A model generated the notes under the pieces. That model made no database searches and was not told the DNA's origin. It was given only the letters and a program-made list of their open reading frames with translations. This document shows, in pieces, positions 42,046 to 50,948 of a stretch of 64,000 bases of DNA (position 1 is its first letter; every line of letters starts with the position of its first letter). Origin of the DNA: Streptomyces longisporoflavus (GTDB taxonomy: Bacteria; Actinomycetota; Actinomycetes; Streptomycetales; Streptomycetaceae); the NCBI RefSeq assembly GCF_014649775.1, contig NZ_BMTR01000012.1, positions 186,001 through 250,000 of the forward strand, in the 5' to 3' direction. A program made the translations under genes and the position numbers.

Positions 42046-43068
42046 TCATGACGCCGGCTCCGTCAGTACGCGGTCCAGGGGGACCTCGGAGGTGACGGTG
42101 ACCGCGTCGGGCGCGAGGTCCGCGGGGGTCGGCATCGCGCTGCCGGGGAGTTGCACCGCTGCCGCTCCGTGCGCCACGGCCGAGGCGAGGGCGGCGCGGC
42201 CGGTGCCGCCCGCGATGAGGAAACCGGCCAGGGAGGAGTCACCGGCGCCGACGTTGCTGCGTACGGCGTCGACCGGAGCGCTGCCGAAGTACGTGCCCGA
42301 GTCGTCCACCAGAATCTGGCCGTCCGCGCCGAGGCTGGCGAGCACGGCCCGCGCCCCCGAGGCCCGCAGCTCTTCCGCCGCCTTGACCGCGTCGCCGACC
42401 GTCGAAAGGGGGCGGCCCACCGCTTCGGCGAGCTCCTGCGCGTTCGGCTTGACGACGTCGGGGCGCTCGGCAAGCGCGGCGAGCAGCGCAGGGCCCGATG
42501 TGTCCAGGGCGATACGGGCGCCCGCGGCGTGCGCGCGGGCCACGAGGTCGGCGTACCAGGAGGGGGCGAGGCCGCGCGGGAGGCTGCCGCAGCAGGCGAT
42601 CCAGTCGGCGCCCGCGGACCGCTCACGCACGGCGGAGAGAAGCAACTCGGCCTCGTCCGGCGTCAGTTCGGGCCCAGCCGCGTTGATCTTGGTGAGGGTG
42701 CCGTCCGGTTCGGCCACCGCGATGTTGGACCGGGTCTGGCCCGCGACCCACACCGGGGCGACCTTGATGCCCTGCTCGTCGAGGAGCTGGTCAACGAGCG
42801 CGCCGGGCGCGCCGCCGAGGGGCAGCACGGCCAGCGTCTGCGCTCCCGCCGCCGCGACCGCCCTCGATACGTTGACACCCTTGCCTCCCGGGTCCATCCG
42901 GTCGCCGGTGGCCCGGATGACCTCGCCTCGGTCCAGCGAGGGGACCTCGTAGGTGCGGTCGAGGGAGGGGTTGGGGGTGACGGTGAGGATCATGCGCGTA
43001 CGTACCATTTCGTTGCTGACCTGCGAGTTGCCGCTGCTGTCGGCCGTGTTCGGGCCCGCGCCGCTCAT
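42046..43068 (-). CDS. fruK: 1-phosphofructokinase
   Basis: This 340-residue PfkB-family kinase phosphorylates fructose-1-phosphate to the 1,6-bisphosphate. It shows MILTVTPNPSLDRTYEV, the sugar-binding MDPGGKGVNVSRA, and the catalytic SNVGAGDSSLAGFL, where the usual GAGDS Asp is present. ATG 43068 overlaps the fruR stop by four bases and has GGAGGTGATCC nine bases upstream. It adds 25 residues to the family core, which begins at MILTV (42993), so an internal start is possible. Confidence 0.9.
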   Translation of the reverse strand: MSGAGPNTADSSGNSQVSNEMVRTRMILTVTPNPSLDRTYEVPSLDRGEVIRATGDRMDPGGKGVNVSRAVAAAGAQTLAVLPLGGAPGALVDQLLDEQGIKVAPVWVAGQTRSNIAVAEPDGTLTKINAAGPELTPDEAELLLSAVRERSAGADWIACCGSLPRGLAPSWYADLVARAHAAGARIALDTSGPALLAALAERPDVVKPNAQELAEAVGRPLSTVGDAVKAAEELRASGARAVLASLGADGQILVDDSGTYFGSAPVDAVRSNVGAGDSSLAGFLIAGGTGRAALASAVAHGAAAVQLPGSAMPTPADLAPDAVTVTSEVPLDRVLTEPAS

Positions 43069-43826
43069 GCCCGGATCACCTCCGTGCCGCCGCTCTCGAT
43101 CGCGGCGGCGTCCTCGGGGTCGAGTCCGGTGTCGGTGATCAGGAGGTCCACGTCGTCCAGATCGCCGAAGCGCGCGAAGTGCTCCTGCCCGTGCTTGGCG
43201 GAGTCCGCGAGGAGCACCACGCGGCGGGCCGCGCCGATCGCCGCGCGCTTGACGGCCGCTTCGGCGAGGTCGGGGGTGGTCAGGCCGGCTTCGGCGGAGA
43301 AGCCGTTCGCCGCGACGAACAGGACGTCGGCGCGGATCTCCGCGTACGCCCGCAGCGCCCATGCGTCGACGGCGGCGCGCGTACGGCTGCGGACGCGGCC
43401 CCCGATGAGGTGGAGCTGGATGCCGGGGTGGTCGGCGAGGCGGGCGGCGGTGGGCAGGCCGTGCGTGACGACGGTGAACGTCGATTCCAGCGGGAGCGAG
43501 GCGGCGAGGCGGGCGACCGTTGAGCCCGCGTCGAGGATGACGCTGCCTTCGATCGGCAGCTCGGCGAGGGCGGCGCGGGCGATGCGGTCCTTCTCGTCGG
43601 CGGCCGTTCCCTCGCGCTCGGCGAGGTCGGGCTCGAAGTCGAGGCGGCCGGCCGGTATGGCGCCGCCGTGCACACGGCGTACGAGGCCGGCGCGGTCGAG
43701 GGCCTTGAGGTCGCGCCGGATGGTCTCGGCGGTGACCTTGAACTCCTCGGCCAGCGACAGCACGTCGACTCGCCCGCCGTCGCGCGCGAGCCGCAGGATC
43801 TCCTGCTGGCGCTCCGGTGCGTACAT
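43065..43826 (-). CDS. fruR: DeoR family fructose operon repressor
   Basis: This 253-residue DeoR protein has the N-terminal helix-turn-helix (YAPERQQEILRLARDGGRVDVLSLAEEFKVTAETIRRDL, key part VTAETIRRDLKAL) and a sugar-phosphate isomerase-like domain with SVILDAGSTV and DLLITD. It heads the fru operon and probably senses fructose-1-phosphate. The ATG has GGAGG nine bases upstream. The 170-bp promoter region (43827-43996) shows no obvious long palindrome. Confidence 0.9.
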   Translation of the reverse strand: MYAPERQQEILRLARDGGRVDVLSLAEEFKVTAETIRRDLKALDRAGLVRRVHGGAIPAGRLDFEPDLAEREGTAADEKDRIARAALAELPIEGSVILDAGSTVARLAASLPLESTFTVVTHGLPTAARLADHPGIQLHLIGGRVRSRTRAAVDAWALRAYAEIRADVLFVAANGFSAEAGLTTPDLAEAAVKRAAIGAARRVVLLADSAKHGQEHFARFGDLDDVDLLITDTGLDPEDAAAIESGGTEVIRA

Positions 43827-43996
43827 GTCCGTTTGCCTCCGCCTGATGCCCGAGTATGTGGGTTCACTCGCAGACTACGGCCGAATTTCCGCAAAGTAAA
43901 CAGGGTCGGACCCCACTCAGACACAAACGGGCTTCGGCACGAGCGGCGTTGCCATGGCCGGGGGCCGTGCGTACTGGAATCGCTGGACGCGACGGC

Positions 43997-44029
43997 GGCC
44001 CGGGCAGAGCTCTAGGCTCCGCCCGGGCC
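43997..44029 (-). terminator. Intrinsic terminator
   Basis: GGCCCGGGC-A-GAGC pairs with GCTC-C-GCCCGGGCC around the loop TCTAG, with one A-C mismatch. It lies 38 bp after the EmrB-type exporter gene. Confidence 0.75.
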
Positions 44030-44067
44030 GCGCGCGACACGCCCGCGCCCGCCGCCACCGCCACCGC

Positions 44068-45648
44068 TCAGGAGGTCAACGCGGGTTCCCGTTCGGCGGG
44101 TTCGGCGGCCTCATCCGCGCCCCGGGCCGGGATCGCGGTCTCGGTCTCGGTCGCGTTCTCGTCGTCATCGTCGCCGCCGCCCTCGACGTGCTGACGCGGC
44201 TTGCCCGGCAGGGCGAACATCAGCAGGAAGATGGCGACGAGTACGCCGACGACCCACCACAGCGAGTTCTGGAACGCGCCCACGATCTCCGCCGGCACCT
44301 CACTCCGCGCCGCCTTCTCGTCGATCATGCCGAAGAAGACGACGGAGACCAGGCCGAGCCCGAGCGCCGTACCCATCTGCTGCACGGTGTTGAGCAGCCC
44401 GGACGCGGACCCCGAGTGCTCACGCGGCACGTCCGAGAGGATGGCGTCCGTCAGGGGAGCGACAATGAGTCCCATGCCGGCGCCCATCACGACCAGCGGC
44501 AGCGCCATCTGCCAGGACGTGATGCCCGCGCCGTACCGGTCCGCCTCCCAGATGTAGAGCAGTACGCCGGTGGCCATGATGAGCGCACCGCCCTGAAGCA
44601 CCTTCCGCCCGAACCGCGGCACGAGCTTCTGCACGGACATACCGGCCGCCACCGAGACCGCGATCGAGAACGGCACCCCGGTCACGCCCGCCCGCAGCGC
44701 GCTCCAGCCGAGCCCCGTCTGCATGTACACCGTCCAGACCAGGAAGAAGATGCCCATCGCGACACCGAACACGGTCTGCACCGCGATGCCCGCGGCGAAG
44801 CTCTTCACCTTGAACAGGGACAGTTCCACGAGCGGCGAACCGTCCTTCGCCGCCTTCGCCTTCTCGTACGCGATCAGCGCGCCGAAGACGGCGAGGCCGC
44901 CGGCCATCATGGCGTAGCCCCACAGCGGCCAGTCCAGCTCGCGCCCGCGGGTCAGCGGGTAGAGCACCATCAGCAGGCCGAGCGTGACGAGGACGACGCC
45001 GACGAGGTCGAGCTTGAGGGCCCTGGGTGCCTTGGACTCGCTGATGAACTTGGCGCCCAGGATCAGTCCCGCGATACCGACGGGCAGGTTGATCAGGAAG
45101 ATCGGCCGCCATTCGAGCCCGAAGAGGTTCCACTGGGTGAGGAGCGCGCCGAGCAGCGGTCCCGATACGGCGCCAAGGCCCACGATCATTCCGAAGAGCC
45201 CGAAGACCTTGCCGCGCTCGTGCGCGGGGAAGGTGGCGTGCACGATCGAGAGGACCTGCGGCACCATCATCGCGGCCATGCCGCCCTGCAGGATCCGCGA
45301 GGCGACCAGCATCTCCGGGTTCGCGGCGAACCCGCAGAGCGCGGAGGCGAGCGTGAAGCCCGCGATCCCTATGAGGAACATCCGCTTGCGCCCGTGGATG
45401 TCGCCGAGCCGCCCGCCGGTGATGAGGCCGGCCGCGAAGGCGAGCGCGTAGCCCGCGGTGATCCACTGAATCTGGCTGTACGAGGCGCCGGCGTCCTCCT
45501 GGATGGACGGGATCGCGATGTTGACGATCGTGACGTCGACCAGGTCCATGAAGGCCGCGGTCATCACGATGGCGAGCGCGAACCAGCGGCGCCGGTCGGC
45601 GGCGACGGCCGTCTCGGGCGGGGTTGTTGCGGGGCTGCTGTAAGTCAT
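44068..45648 (-). CDS. MFS multidrug exporter, EmrB/QacA (DHA2) type
   Basis: This 526-residue protein has 14 predicted helices. Motif A appears as GGRLGDIHGRKRMFLIG, motif C of antiporters as GLGAVSGPLLGALLTQ, and helix 1 has the DHA2 pattern MDLVDVTIVNIAIPSIQ. The tail is acidic (GGGDDDDENATETE). The ATG lacks a Shine-Dalgarno sequence, so translation may be leaderless. The divergent WYL regulator starts 41 bp away and probably controls it. Confidence 0.9.
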   Translation of the reverse strand: MTYSSPATTPPETAVAADRRRWFALAIVMTAAFMDLVDVTIVNIAIPSIQEDAGASYSQIQWITAGYALAFAAGLITGGRLGDIHGRKRMFLIGIAGFTLASALCGFAANPEMLVASRILQGGMAAMMVPQVLSIVHATFPAHERGKVFGLFGMIVGLGAVSGPLLGALLTQWNLFGLEWRPIFLINLPVGIAGLILGAKFISESKAPRALKLDLVGVVLVTLGLLMVLYPLTRGRELDWPLWGYAMMAGGLAVFGALIAYEKAKAAKDGSPLVELSLFKVKSFAAGIAVQTVFGVAMGIFFLVWTVYMQTGLGWSALRAGVTGVPFSIAVSVAAGMSVQKLVPRFGRKVLQGGALIMATGVLLYIWEADRYGAGITSWQMALPLVVMGAGMGLIVAPLTDAILSDVPREHSGSASGLLNTVQQMGTALGLGLVSVVFFGMIDEKAARSEVPAEIVGAFQNSLWWVVGVLVAIFLLMFALPGKPRQHVEGGGDDDDENATETETAIPARGADEAAEPAEREPALTS

Positions 45649-45689
45649 GGAAGGAGGCTAGAAGCCATATAGGCCAGTACATGTCCTAG

Positions 45690-46775
45690 ATGCGCGGCAT
45701 CCTGGGCGACATGACTTCGACTTCGGGCACGGCTTCGGGCACGGGTACGGGTACGGCTTCGGGCACGAATACAGGCACAGGCACGACCTCGGCTGCTGAA
45801 CGGTCCGGCGGTGGTACCGACACCCCGGCTCGGCTTCTCCAACTCCTCTCCCTCCTCCAGACCCCGCGCGAGTGGCCCGGCGGGGAGCTGTCGGAGCGGC
45901 TCGGGGTGAGCCGGCGCACCGTGCGGCGCGACATCGACCGGCTGCGGGACCTCGGCTATCCGGTGCAGGCGAGCCAGGGGGCGACCGGCGGATACCGCCT
46001 CGTCGCGGGCAAGGCGATGCCACCGCTCGTCCTGGACGACGAGGAGGCGGTGGCGATCGCGGTGGGGCTGCGGGCGGGGGCGGGGCACGCGGTGGAGGGG
46101 GTGGACGAGGCGTCGGTACGGGCACTGGCGAAACTCGAACAGGTCCTGCCCTCCCGCCTGCGCCACCGCGTCCAGACGCTCCAGATCGCCACGACCCCGC
46201 TGACCAGCGGGGACGGTGCGAGCATCGCGCCCGAGACACTGACGGTCATGGCGTCAGCGGCGGCGGGCCAGGAACGCCTCCGCTTCGCGTACCGCTCCGG
46301 CGACGGCACGGAGTCCCGCCGTCTTACAGAGCCGCATCGGCTGGTGTCGACGGGGCGGCGCTGGTACCTGGTCGCGTACGACATCGACCGCGACGACTGG
46401 CGCACGTTCCGGGTGGACCGGGTCTCGTCGCCCTTCGCGACCGGCGCGCGTTTCGTGCCGCGGGAGTTGCCCACCGGGGATGCCGCGGAGTACATCCGCC
46501 GGTCGATGTGGCGGGAGCAGCCGTCGTACGAGATCGACGTGACGTTCTCGGCGTCCGCGGAGGCCGTCGCGGGGGCGTTCCCCTCGGCCCTGGGCACGCC
46601 GGAGCCGCTGACGGCCACGACGTGCCGGTTGCGGGCGACGGTGACGGACGCGGTCGACTGGTTGGCGGTGCGCCTTGCCATGACCGGCTCCGATTTCATC
46701 GCCCACGGGCCCCCGGAACTGGTGGATTCCCTGCGCGAACTGGGCGCGCGGCTGACGCGGGCGTCAGGGGCGTGA
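45690..46775 (+). CDS. WYL domain (YafY-type) transcriptional regulator
   Basis: This protein has up to 361 residues. An odd Thr/Ser/Gly N-terminus (TSTSGTASGTGTGTASGT) is encoded by a six-base repeat near 45717-45780. The HTH_11 domain follows (LSERLGVSRRTVRRDIDRLRDLGY, key part SRRTVRRDIDRLR) and then the WYL domain (ERLRFAYRSGDG, RRWYLVAYDIDRDDWRTFRVDRV, key part WYLVAYDIDRDDWRTFR). Such regulators respond to DNA damage, nucleotides or drugs. ATG 45711 is an alternative start. It is divergent from the exporter. Confidence 0.88.
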   Translation: MRGILGDMTSTSGTASGTGTGTASGTNTGTGTTSAAERSGGGTDTPARLLQLLSLLQTPREWPGGELSERLGVSRRTVRRDIDRLRDLGYPVQASQGATGGYRLVAGKAMPPLVLDDEEAVAIAVGLRAGAGHAVEGVDEASVRALAKLEQVLPSRLRHRVQTLQIATTPLTSGDGASIAPETLTVMASAAAGQERLRFAYRSGDGTESRRLTEPHRLVSTGRRWYLVAYDIDRDDWRTFRVDRVSSPFATGARFVPRELPTGDAAEYIRRSMWREQPSYEIDVTFSASAEAVAGAFPSALGTPEPLTATTCRLRATVTDAVDWLAVRLAMTGSDFIAHGPPELVDSLRELGARLTRASGA

Positions 46776-46784
46776 GCAGGGCCG

Positions 46785-46842
46785 CGGGCCGCGGAGCGGG
46801 GGAACACTTTGCCACTCCGCCGTCGCGTGACTCCGCGGCCCG
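46785..46842. terminator. Possible terminator with long loop
   Basis: CGGGCCGCGGAG and CTCCGCGGCCCG form a perfect 12-bp inverted repeat separated by 34 bases, starting nine bases after the WYL gene. Confidence 0.5.
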
Positions 46843-46949
46843 GTGGGGGCCAATCGAGCGGGCGGCGGACAGGGGCAACCGGGCGGGGGCAGGTGGGTGG
46901 GAGAACCCTCCGCGCGGAGCGCACCGCCCCCCACCAGAAAGCAAAAGTG

Positions 46950-46984
46950 AGCCCCGGTGCCGGGGGGGGGATGGCACCGGGGCT
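46950..46984 (-). terminator. Terminator of hrdD
   Basis: AGCCCCGGTGCC pairs with GGCACCGGGGCT around an 11-base loop that contains a run of nine G. It lies 33 bp after the hrdD stop. Confidence 0.85.
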
Positions 46985-47017
46985 CGGCTGGTGGGCGGCT
47001 TCGCGGGCCGTCAAGGC

Positions 47018-48025
47018 CTAGGCCGCCGCGTCGAACCCCGTGTCGCGGGCCAGCTTCTTCAGCTCAAGGAGCGCGTGCTTCTCGATCTGGCGGATCCGCT
47101 CGCGCGTGAGCCCATGCTGCTTGCCGACCTCCGTGAGGGTCCGCTCGCGGCCGTCCTCGATGCCGTACCGCATCTTGATGATGGAGGCCGTGCGCTGGTC
47201 GAGGCGGCCGATCAGGTCGTCGAGCTCCTCGCTGCGCAGCAGGGTCAGGACGGACTGCTCGGGCGAGACCGCGGAGGTGTCCTCGAGGAGGTCGCCGAAC
47301 TGCGTGTCTCCGCTGTCGTCCACGCCCATGTTCAGGGAGACCGGGTCGCGTGCCCAGTCCAGGACGTCCGTGACGCGCGCGGGCGTCGTGTCGAGCTCGG
47401 CCGCGACCTCCTCGGGCTCGGGGTCGCGCCCGTGCTTGCGGTTGAACTCGCGCATGACCCGGCGGATCCGTCCGAGCTCCTCCACCAGGTGGACGGGGAG
47501 ACGGATGGTGCGGGACTGGTCGGCTATGGAGCGCGTGATGGCCTGGCGGATCCACCACGTGGCGTACGTGGAGAACTTGAAGCCCTTGGCGTAGTCGAAC
47601 TTCTCGACCGCGCGGACCAGGCCCGCGTTCCCCTCCTGGATGAGGTCGAGGAGCGGCAGACCGCTCCGCGGATAGCGACGCGCCACGGCGACGACGAGCC
47701 GCAGGTTGGACCGGATGAAGACATCCTTCGCCCGCTCGCTGTCGGCGACCAGCGCCTCCAGCTCCTCGCGGGTCGCGGAAGCGCCGGGGACGGAGTCCTC
47801 GACGTCGCCGTCGAGTATCTTCCGGGCATACACACCGGCCTCGATGATCTGGGACAGCTCGACTTCCTTGGCGGCGTCGAGCAGCGGCGTACGCGCGATC
47901 TCGTCGAGGTACATGCCGACCAGGTCGCGGTCGGCGATCTCCCCGCCTACGGCGCGAACACTGCGTGCCGCGTCGGTCTCGCCGGTGGAGGCGGACTTAC
48001 GACGGGCGACGGCACGGGTTGCCAT
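47018..48025 (-). CDS. hrdD: RNA polymerase principal-like sigma factor HrdD
   Basis: This 335-residue sigma-70 factor has region 1.2 (DLVGMYLDEIARTPLLDAAKEVELS), region 2 (NLRLVVAVARRYPRSGLPLLDLIQEGNAGLVRAVEKFDYAKGFKFSTYATWWIRQAITR, key part FKFSTYATWWIRQAITR), region 3 and region 4 (GLTRERIRQIEKHALLELK). Length, the MATRAVARRKS start and the missing long N-terminal extension of HrdB fit HrdD, one of the non-essential Streptomyces principal-like factors. GGGAG precedes the ATG. A sigma-R type promoter lies upstream at 48123-48148. Confidence 0.92.
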   Translation of the reverse strand: MATRAVARRKSASTGETDAARSVRAVGGEIADRDLVGMYLDEIARTPLLDAAKEVELSQIIEAGVYARKILDGDVEDSVPGASATREELEALVADSERAKDVFIRSNLRLVVAVARRYPRSGLPLLDLIQEGNAGLVRAVEKFDYAKGFKFSTYATWWIRQAITRSIADQSRTIRLPVHLVEELGRIRRVMREFNRKHGRDPEPEEVAAELDTTPARVTDVLDWARDPVSLNMGVDDSGDTQFGDLLEDTSAVSPEQSVLTLLRSEELDDLIGRLDQRTASIIKMRYGIEDGRERTLTEVGKQHGLTRERIRQIEKHALLELKKLARDTGFDAAA

Positions 48026-48122
48026 GCGTGCTCCCTTGCGTGTGGAGGTCCTGGTCGGCCCTTTTCACGGGCCTCGGTGGTGGAAACCACACCCTTCCGG
48101 GTGCCCTGCTTCCAATGGAAAC

Positions 48123-48148
48123 AACGACTGGAATCCGGACAGAATTCC
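48123..48148 (-). promoter_or_regulatory. Sigma-R type promoter of hrdD
   Basis: On the minus strand GGAAT (48148-48144), 18 bases and GTT (48125-48123) match the sigma-R consensus GGAAT-N18/19-GTT. It lies about 100 bp upstream of hrdD. In S. coelicolor an hrdD promoter is read by the disulfide-stress sigma factor sigma-R, and this appears to be the same site. Confidence 0.8.
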
Positions 48149-48208
48149 CAAGCCGTGCCTCTATTTTCCTGACGTTGCAGTACCCTGTGCCGCCACAAGG
48201 GAGGCCAG

Positions 48209-48739
48209 ATGTCGCCGGAACGTACAGAGGTGCAGGTCAGGCCGGGCACGGAGGCCGATCTCGAAGCCCTGACCGCTATCTACAACCACTACGTGCGTGA
48301 GACGGCGCTCACATTCGACACGGCCGTCTTCTCGCCGGAGGAGCGACGCCCTTGGCTGCTCTCCCATCCTGTAGACGGCCCGTATCGCCTATTGGTTGCC
48401 CGTGAACGGGATTCCGGGCTGATCCTCGGGTACGCCACCAGTTCTCCTTTCCGGGCCAAGCCCGCTTACGCGACCTCCGTGGAGGTCAGCGTCTACTGCT
48501 CGCCGGACGCCGCGGGGCGCGGCATCGGCACCCTGCTCTACAAGGCGCTCTTCGAGGCCCTGGAGGGCGAGGACCTGCATCGCGCCTACGCCGGTATCGC
48601 CCAGCCGAACGACGCCTCCGTCCGCCTCCACGAACGTTTCGGCTTCCGGCACGCCGGCACGTACCGGGAAGTGGGCCGCAAGTTCGGCCGCTACTGGGAC
48701 GTCGCCTGGTACGAGCGTCCCCTGGGCCCCGGCGCCTGA
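48209..48739 (+). CDS. GNAT acetyltransferase, phosphinothricin acetyltransferase-like
   Basis: This 176-residue protein resembles the Pat/Bar and YncA branch of GNAT enzymes: VRPGTEADLEALTAIYNHYV, SPEERRPWL, EVSVYCSPDAAGRGIGTLLYKALFEAL (acetyl-CoA loop GRGIGTLL), NDASVRLHERFGFRHAGTYREVGRKFGRYWDVAWYERPL (key part GFRHAGTYREVGRKFGRYWD). Such enzymes acetylate phosphinothricin, methionine sulfone or similar amines; the true substrate is unknown. GGGAGG precedes the ATG. Confidence 0.86.
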   Translation: MSPERTEVQVRPGTEADLEALTAIYNHYVRETALTFDTAVFSPEERRPWLLSHPVDGPYRLLVARERDSGLILGYATSSPFRAKPAYATSVEVSVYCSPDAAGRGIGTLLYKALFEALEGEDLHRAYAGIAQPNDASVRLHERFGFRHAGTYREVGRKFGRYWDVAWYERPLGPGA

Positions 48740-48833
48740 CGCGGGTCCTAGGTCCTGACCAGGGCCGTCCTAAGCCCTGACCTAGGGCGCACGGCCGTTA
48801 CACCCCGCCCGCGCCCCGCTTACGGTCCAACGC

Positions 48834-49940
48834 ATGGACCCCCGAGCAGACTCCCCGGCCGGCACCTCGGCCGCCGCCCCAGCCGCCACCACCGCCCTCA
48901 CCGGTGCGCCCACCGGCGCCCTCGACGAAGCCCTGGAGCGTCTGCACGCCTCGGGCCCCGAGCGGCTCGGACGGCTCAGCAACCACGCCCCGATGGCCGT
49001 CGAGGCGCTCGCCGCGCACGGCCTGTCCGGCGAGGTCCACCGCTGGCTCGAGCTGTACGCGCCGAGGTTGGAGGAGTACCCGAGCGCGATCGGATCAATC
49101 ACCCGCGACAACTGGCGCGAGGCCCTCGGCGATCCGCGCCGCGCGGCGGACTGGATCGCGTACTTCGAAGAACAGACCGGAGACTCCGGCGGACGCCCGT
49201 GGCGCGACGTGCTCGCCGAATGGTGGCCCCGCCTGCTGCCCGGCATCTACGGCGGCGCCACGCACCCGGCGATCCGGGTCGGCCACGCGGTGCGCGCCCT
49301 CCTGAGCGGCGAGGAGACGCGGCCACGCCGTACCGAACTGGCCCCCGGCCTCGGCTACTGGGCCGCCCGCCACCACCCCGTCACCGGCGTCGAACTCCTG
49401 CCGGCGAGCACCGGTACCGCCGCTGCCGCCCTGGACTCCGTGGAGCCGATCCCCGGCAGGGACAACGGCAACTACCCCGACAGGCTCGGCCGGATCGCGG
49501 GCCTCCCCGCGTGGGGCGCCTCGGTGACCGACCCGGACGAGGCGCACCGCAGGCTCACCGAGCTGGTGTGTGCGGCCACGCACCGGTATGCCACGCACGG
49601 CCACGGCGAGGCGACGATGCTGGTGCACGCGGCGACCGCGCCCAACGCCGTGCTGCGCACCCTGCCCGCGCTGCCCCGCGCACTCTGGGCGCCCGGCCTG
49701 CACGCGGCCTGGACGGCATCGGCGGCCGTGACCTCGATGTACGCCCCGGACGCCCCGGTCACGTACACCGCGCCCGGCACCTTCTCCCCGGAGGAAGTCT
49801 TCGAGCGGGCCCTCGCGCACGGGGACGAGCACGTCATCAAGTTCACCGACACCGCACTGGACGTCGCCGCATCGACGGGCGACGAACGGGCCCTGACGGC
49901 CGCCCTGCGCGCGATCGAGCTCAGCGAGCCGCTGACGTAG
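48834..49940 (+). CDS. Questin oxidase family protein
   Basis: This 368-residue protein matches the questin oxidase-like (DUF4243) family by LSNHAPMAVEALAAHG, VHRWLELYAPRLEEYP, LLPGIYGGATHPAIRVGHAVRAL (key part GATHPAIRVGHA), the histidine motif AATHRYATHGHGEATMLVHAAT, and a terminal HGDEHVIKFTDTAL. Fungal questin oxidase opens an anthraquinone ring; bacterial members are mostly uncharacterised. It might be involved in aromatic or secondary metabolism. No ribosome site is evident. Confidence 0.82.
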   Translation: MDPRADSPAGTSAAAPAATTALTGAPTGALDEALERLHASGPERLGRLSNHAPMAVEALAAHGLSGEVHRWLELYAPRLEEYPSAIGSITRDNWREALGDPRRAADWIAYFEEQTGDSGGRPWRDVLAEWWPRLLPGIYGGATHPAIRVGHAVRALLSGEETRPRRTELAPGLGYWAARHHPVTGVELLPASTGTAAAALDSVEPIPGRDNGNYPDRLGRIAGLPAWGASVTDPDEAHRRLTELVCAATHRYATHGHGEATMLVHAATAPNAVLRTLPALPRALWAPGLHAAWTASAAVTSMYAPDAPVTYTAPGTFSPEEVFERALAHGDEHVIKFTDTALDVAASTGDERALTAALRAIELSEPLT

Positions 49941-50019
49941 GGCCGCAAAAAGCGCCGGAGAGAGCCGGGAAGAGACGGAAAGAACCCTCACCAGGAGGGA
50001 ACGCACCGGGAGGGAACCC

Positions 50020-50802
50020 TCAGCCGAACTGCACCGACCTCTTCGCGAGCCCCATCCAGAACCCGTCGATCACACTCCGCTGCCCGCCGAGATCGCCCGC
50101 CGCATCGGCGGCGCCCAGCGTCACGAACAAGGGCGCGAAGTGCTCCGTGCGCGGATGCGCGAGCTCGCCCGCCGGCGATTTGTGCCGGAAGTCGAGGAGC
50201 CCGTCCACGTCGCCCGCGTCGAGCGCCTCGCGCCCCCACGCGTCGAACTCCGCGGACCACGACGGCGTACCGCCCTGTCGCAGCGCCGCCAGGTTGTGCG
50301 TGAAGAAGCCGCTCCCGACGATCAGCACGCCCTCGTCCCGCAGCGGCGCCAGCTTGCGGCCGATGTCGAGGAGGCGCCGCGGGTCGAGGGTCGGCAGGGA
50401 GATCTGGAGTACGGGGATGTCCGCGTCCGGGTACATCTCGACGAGGGGGACGTACGCTCCGTGGTCGAGCCCGCGATCCGGGATGTCCTGCACCGGTGTA
50501 CCGGCTCCGCGCAGCAGTTTTCGCACGGAGTCCGCCAGTTGAGGGGCGCCCGGGGCGGCGTACGTCACCTGGTAGTAGTGCTCGGGGAAGCCCCAGAAGT
50601 CGTACACCAGCGGCGCTGTCCCGGTCGCGCCGAGGGCGAGCGGGGCCTCCTCCCAGTGGGCGGAGATCATGAGGATGGCCTTGGGGCGCGGCAGCTCCGC
50701 CGACCAGGCACGGAGCTGGTCGGGCCAGAGCGCGTCGTCGGCCAGCGGCGGTGCGCCGTGGCTGAGGTACAGGGCGGGCATGCGCTCCCGGGTGGCGGTC
50801 AT
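50020..50802 (-). CDS. DODA-type extradiol dioxygenase (LigB/YgiD family)
   Basis: This 260-residue class III extradiol dioxygenase has YLSHGAPP (metal His), ILMISAHWEE (metal His), GLDHGAYVPLVEMYPDADIPVLQIS (catalytic His, key part DHGAYVPL), GSGFFTHN and a late EHFAPLFVTLGAA. These enzymes open catechol-type rings with Fe(2+) or Zn(2+). The ATG at 50802 has GGAGGTG six bases upstream. It is divergent from a MarR regulator that probably senses its aromatic substrate. Confidence 0.9.
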   Translation of the reverse strand: MTATRERMPALYLSHGAPPLADDALWPDQLRAWSAELPRPKAILMISAHWEEAPLALGATGTAPLVYDFWGFPEHYYQVTYAAPGAPQLADSVRKLLRGAGTPVQDIPDRGLDHGAYVPLVEMYPDADIPVLQISLPTLDPRRLLDIGRKLAPLRDEGVLIVGSGFFTHNLAALRQGGTPSWSAEFDAWGREALDAGDVDGLLDFRHKSPAGELAHPRTEHFAPLFVTLGAADAAGDLGGQRSVIDGFWMGLAKRSVQFG

Positions 50803-50865
50803 GGCGGCACCTCCAAAAGGGTGGCGGGCGTACGAAGGATGGCGGGCGCACGAGAGGCGATTTAC

Positions 50866-50924
50866 TTTAACTCTCAAGCTTCTGCTCGACGACGACCCTA
50901 CTCCTGCATTGTTTAACTTTCAAG
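50866..50924. promoter_or_regulatory. Two direct repeats in the dioxygenase-MarR intergenic region
   Basis: TTTAACTCTCAAG (50866-50878) and TTTAACTTTCAAG (50912-50924) match at 12 of 13 bases and start 46 bp apart, just over four helical turns. They lie in the 146-bp divergent region and stand out by their AT content. They are the likely binding sites of the MarR protein. Confidence 0.65.
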
Positions 50925-50948
50925 GAAGGGCTGCGTACAGTGGAGTAC

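Noticed and set aside
48209..48739. A dedicated phosphinothricin resistance gene
   Set aside because: The enzyme is of the Pat-like branch, but no biosynthetic cluster is near and many family members act on other amines, so no resistance role is assigned.
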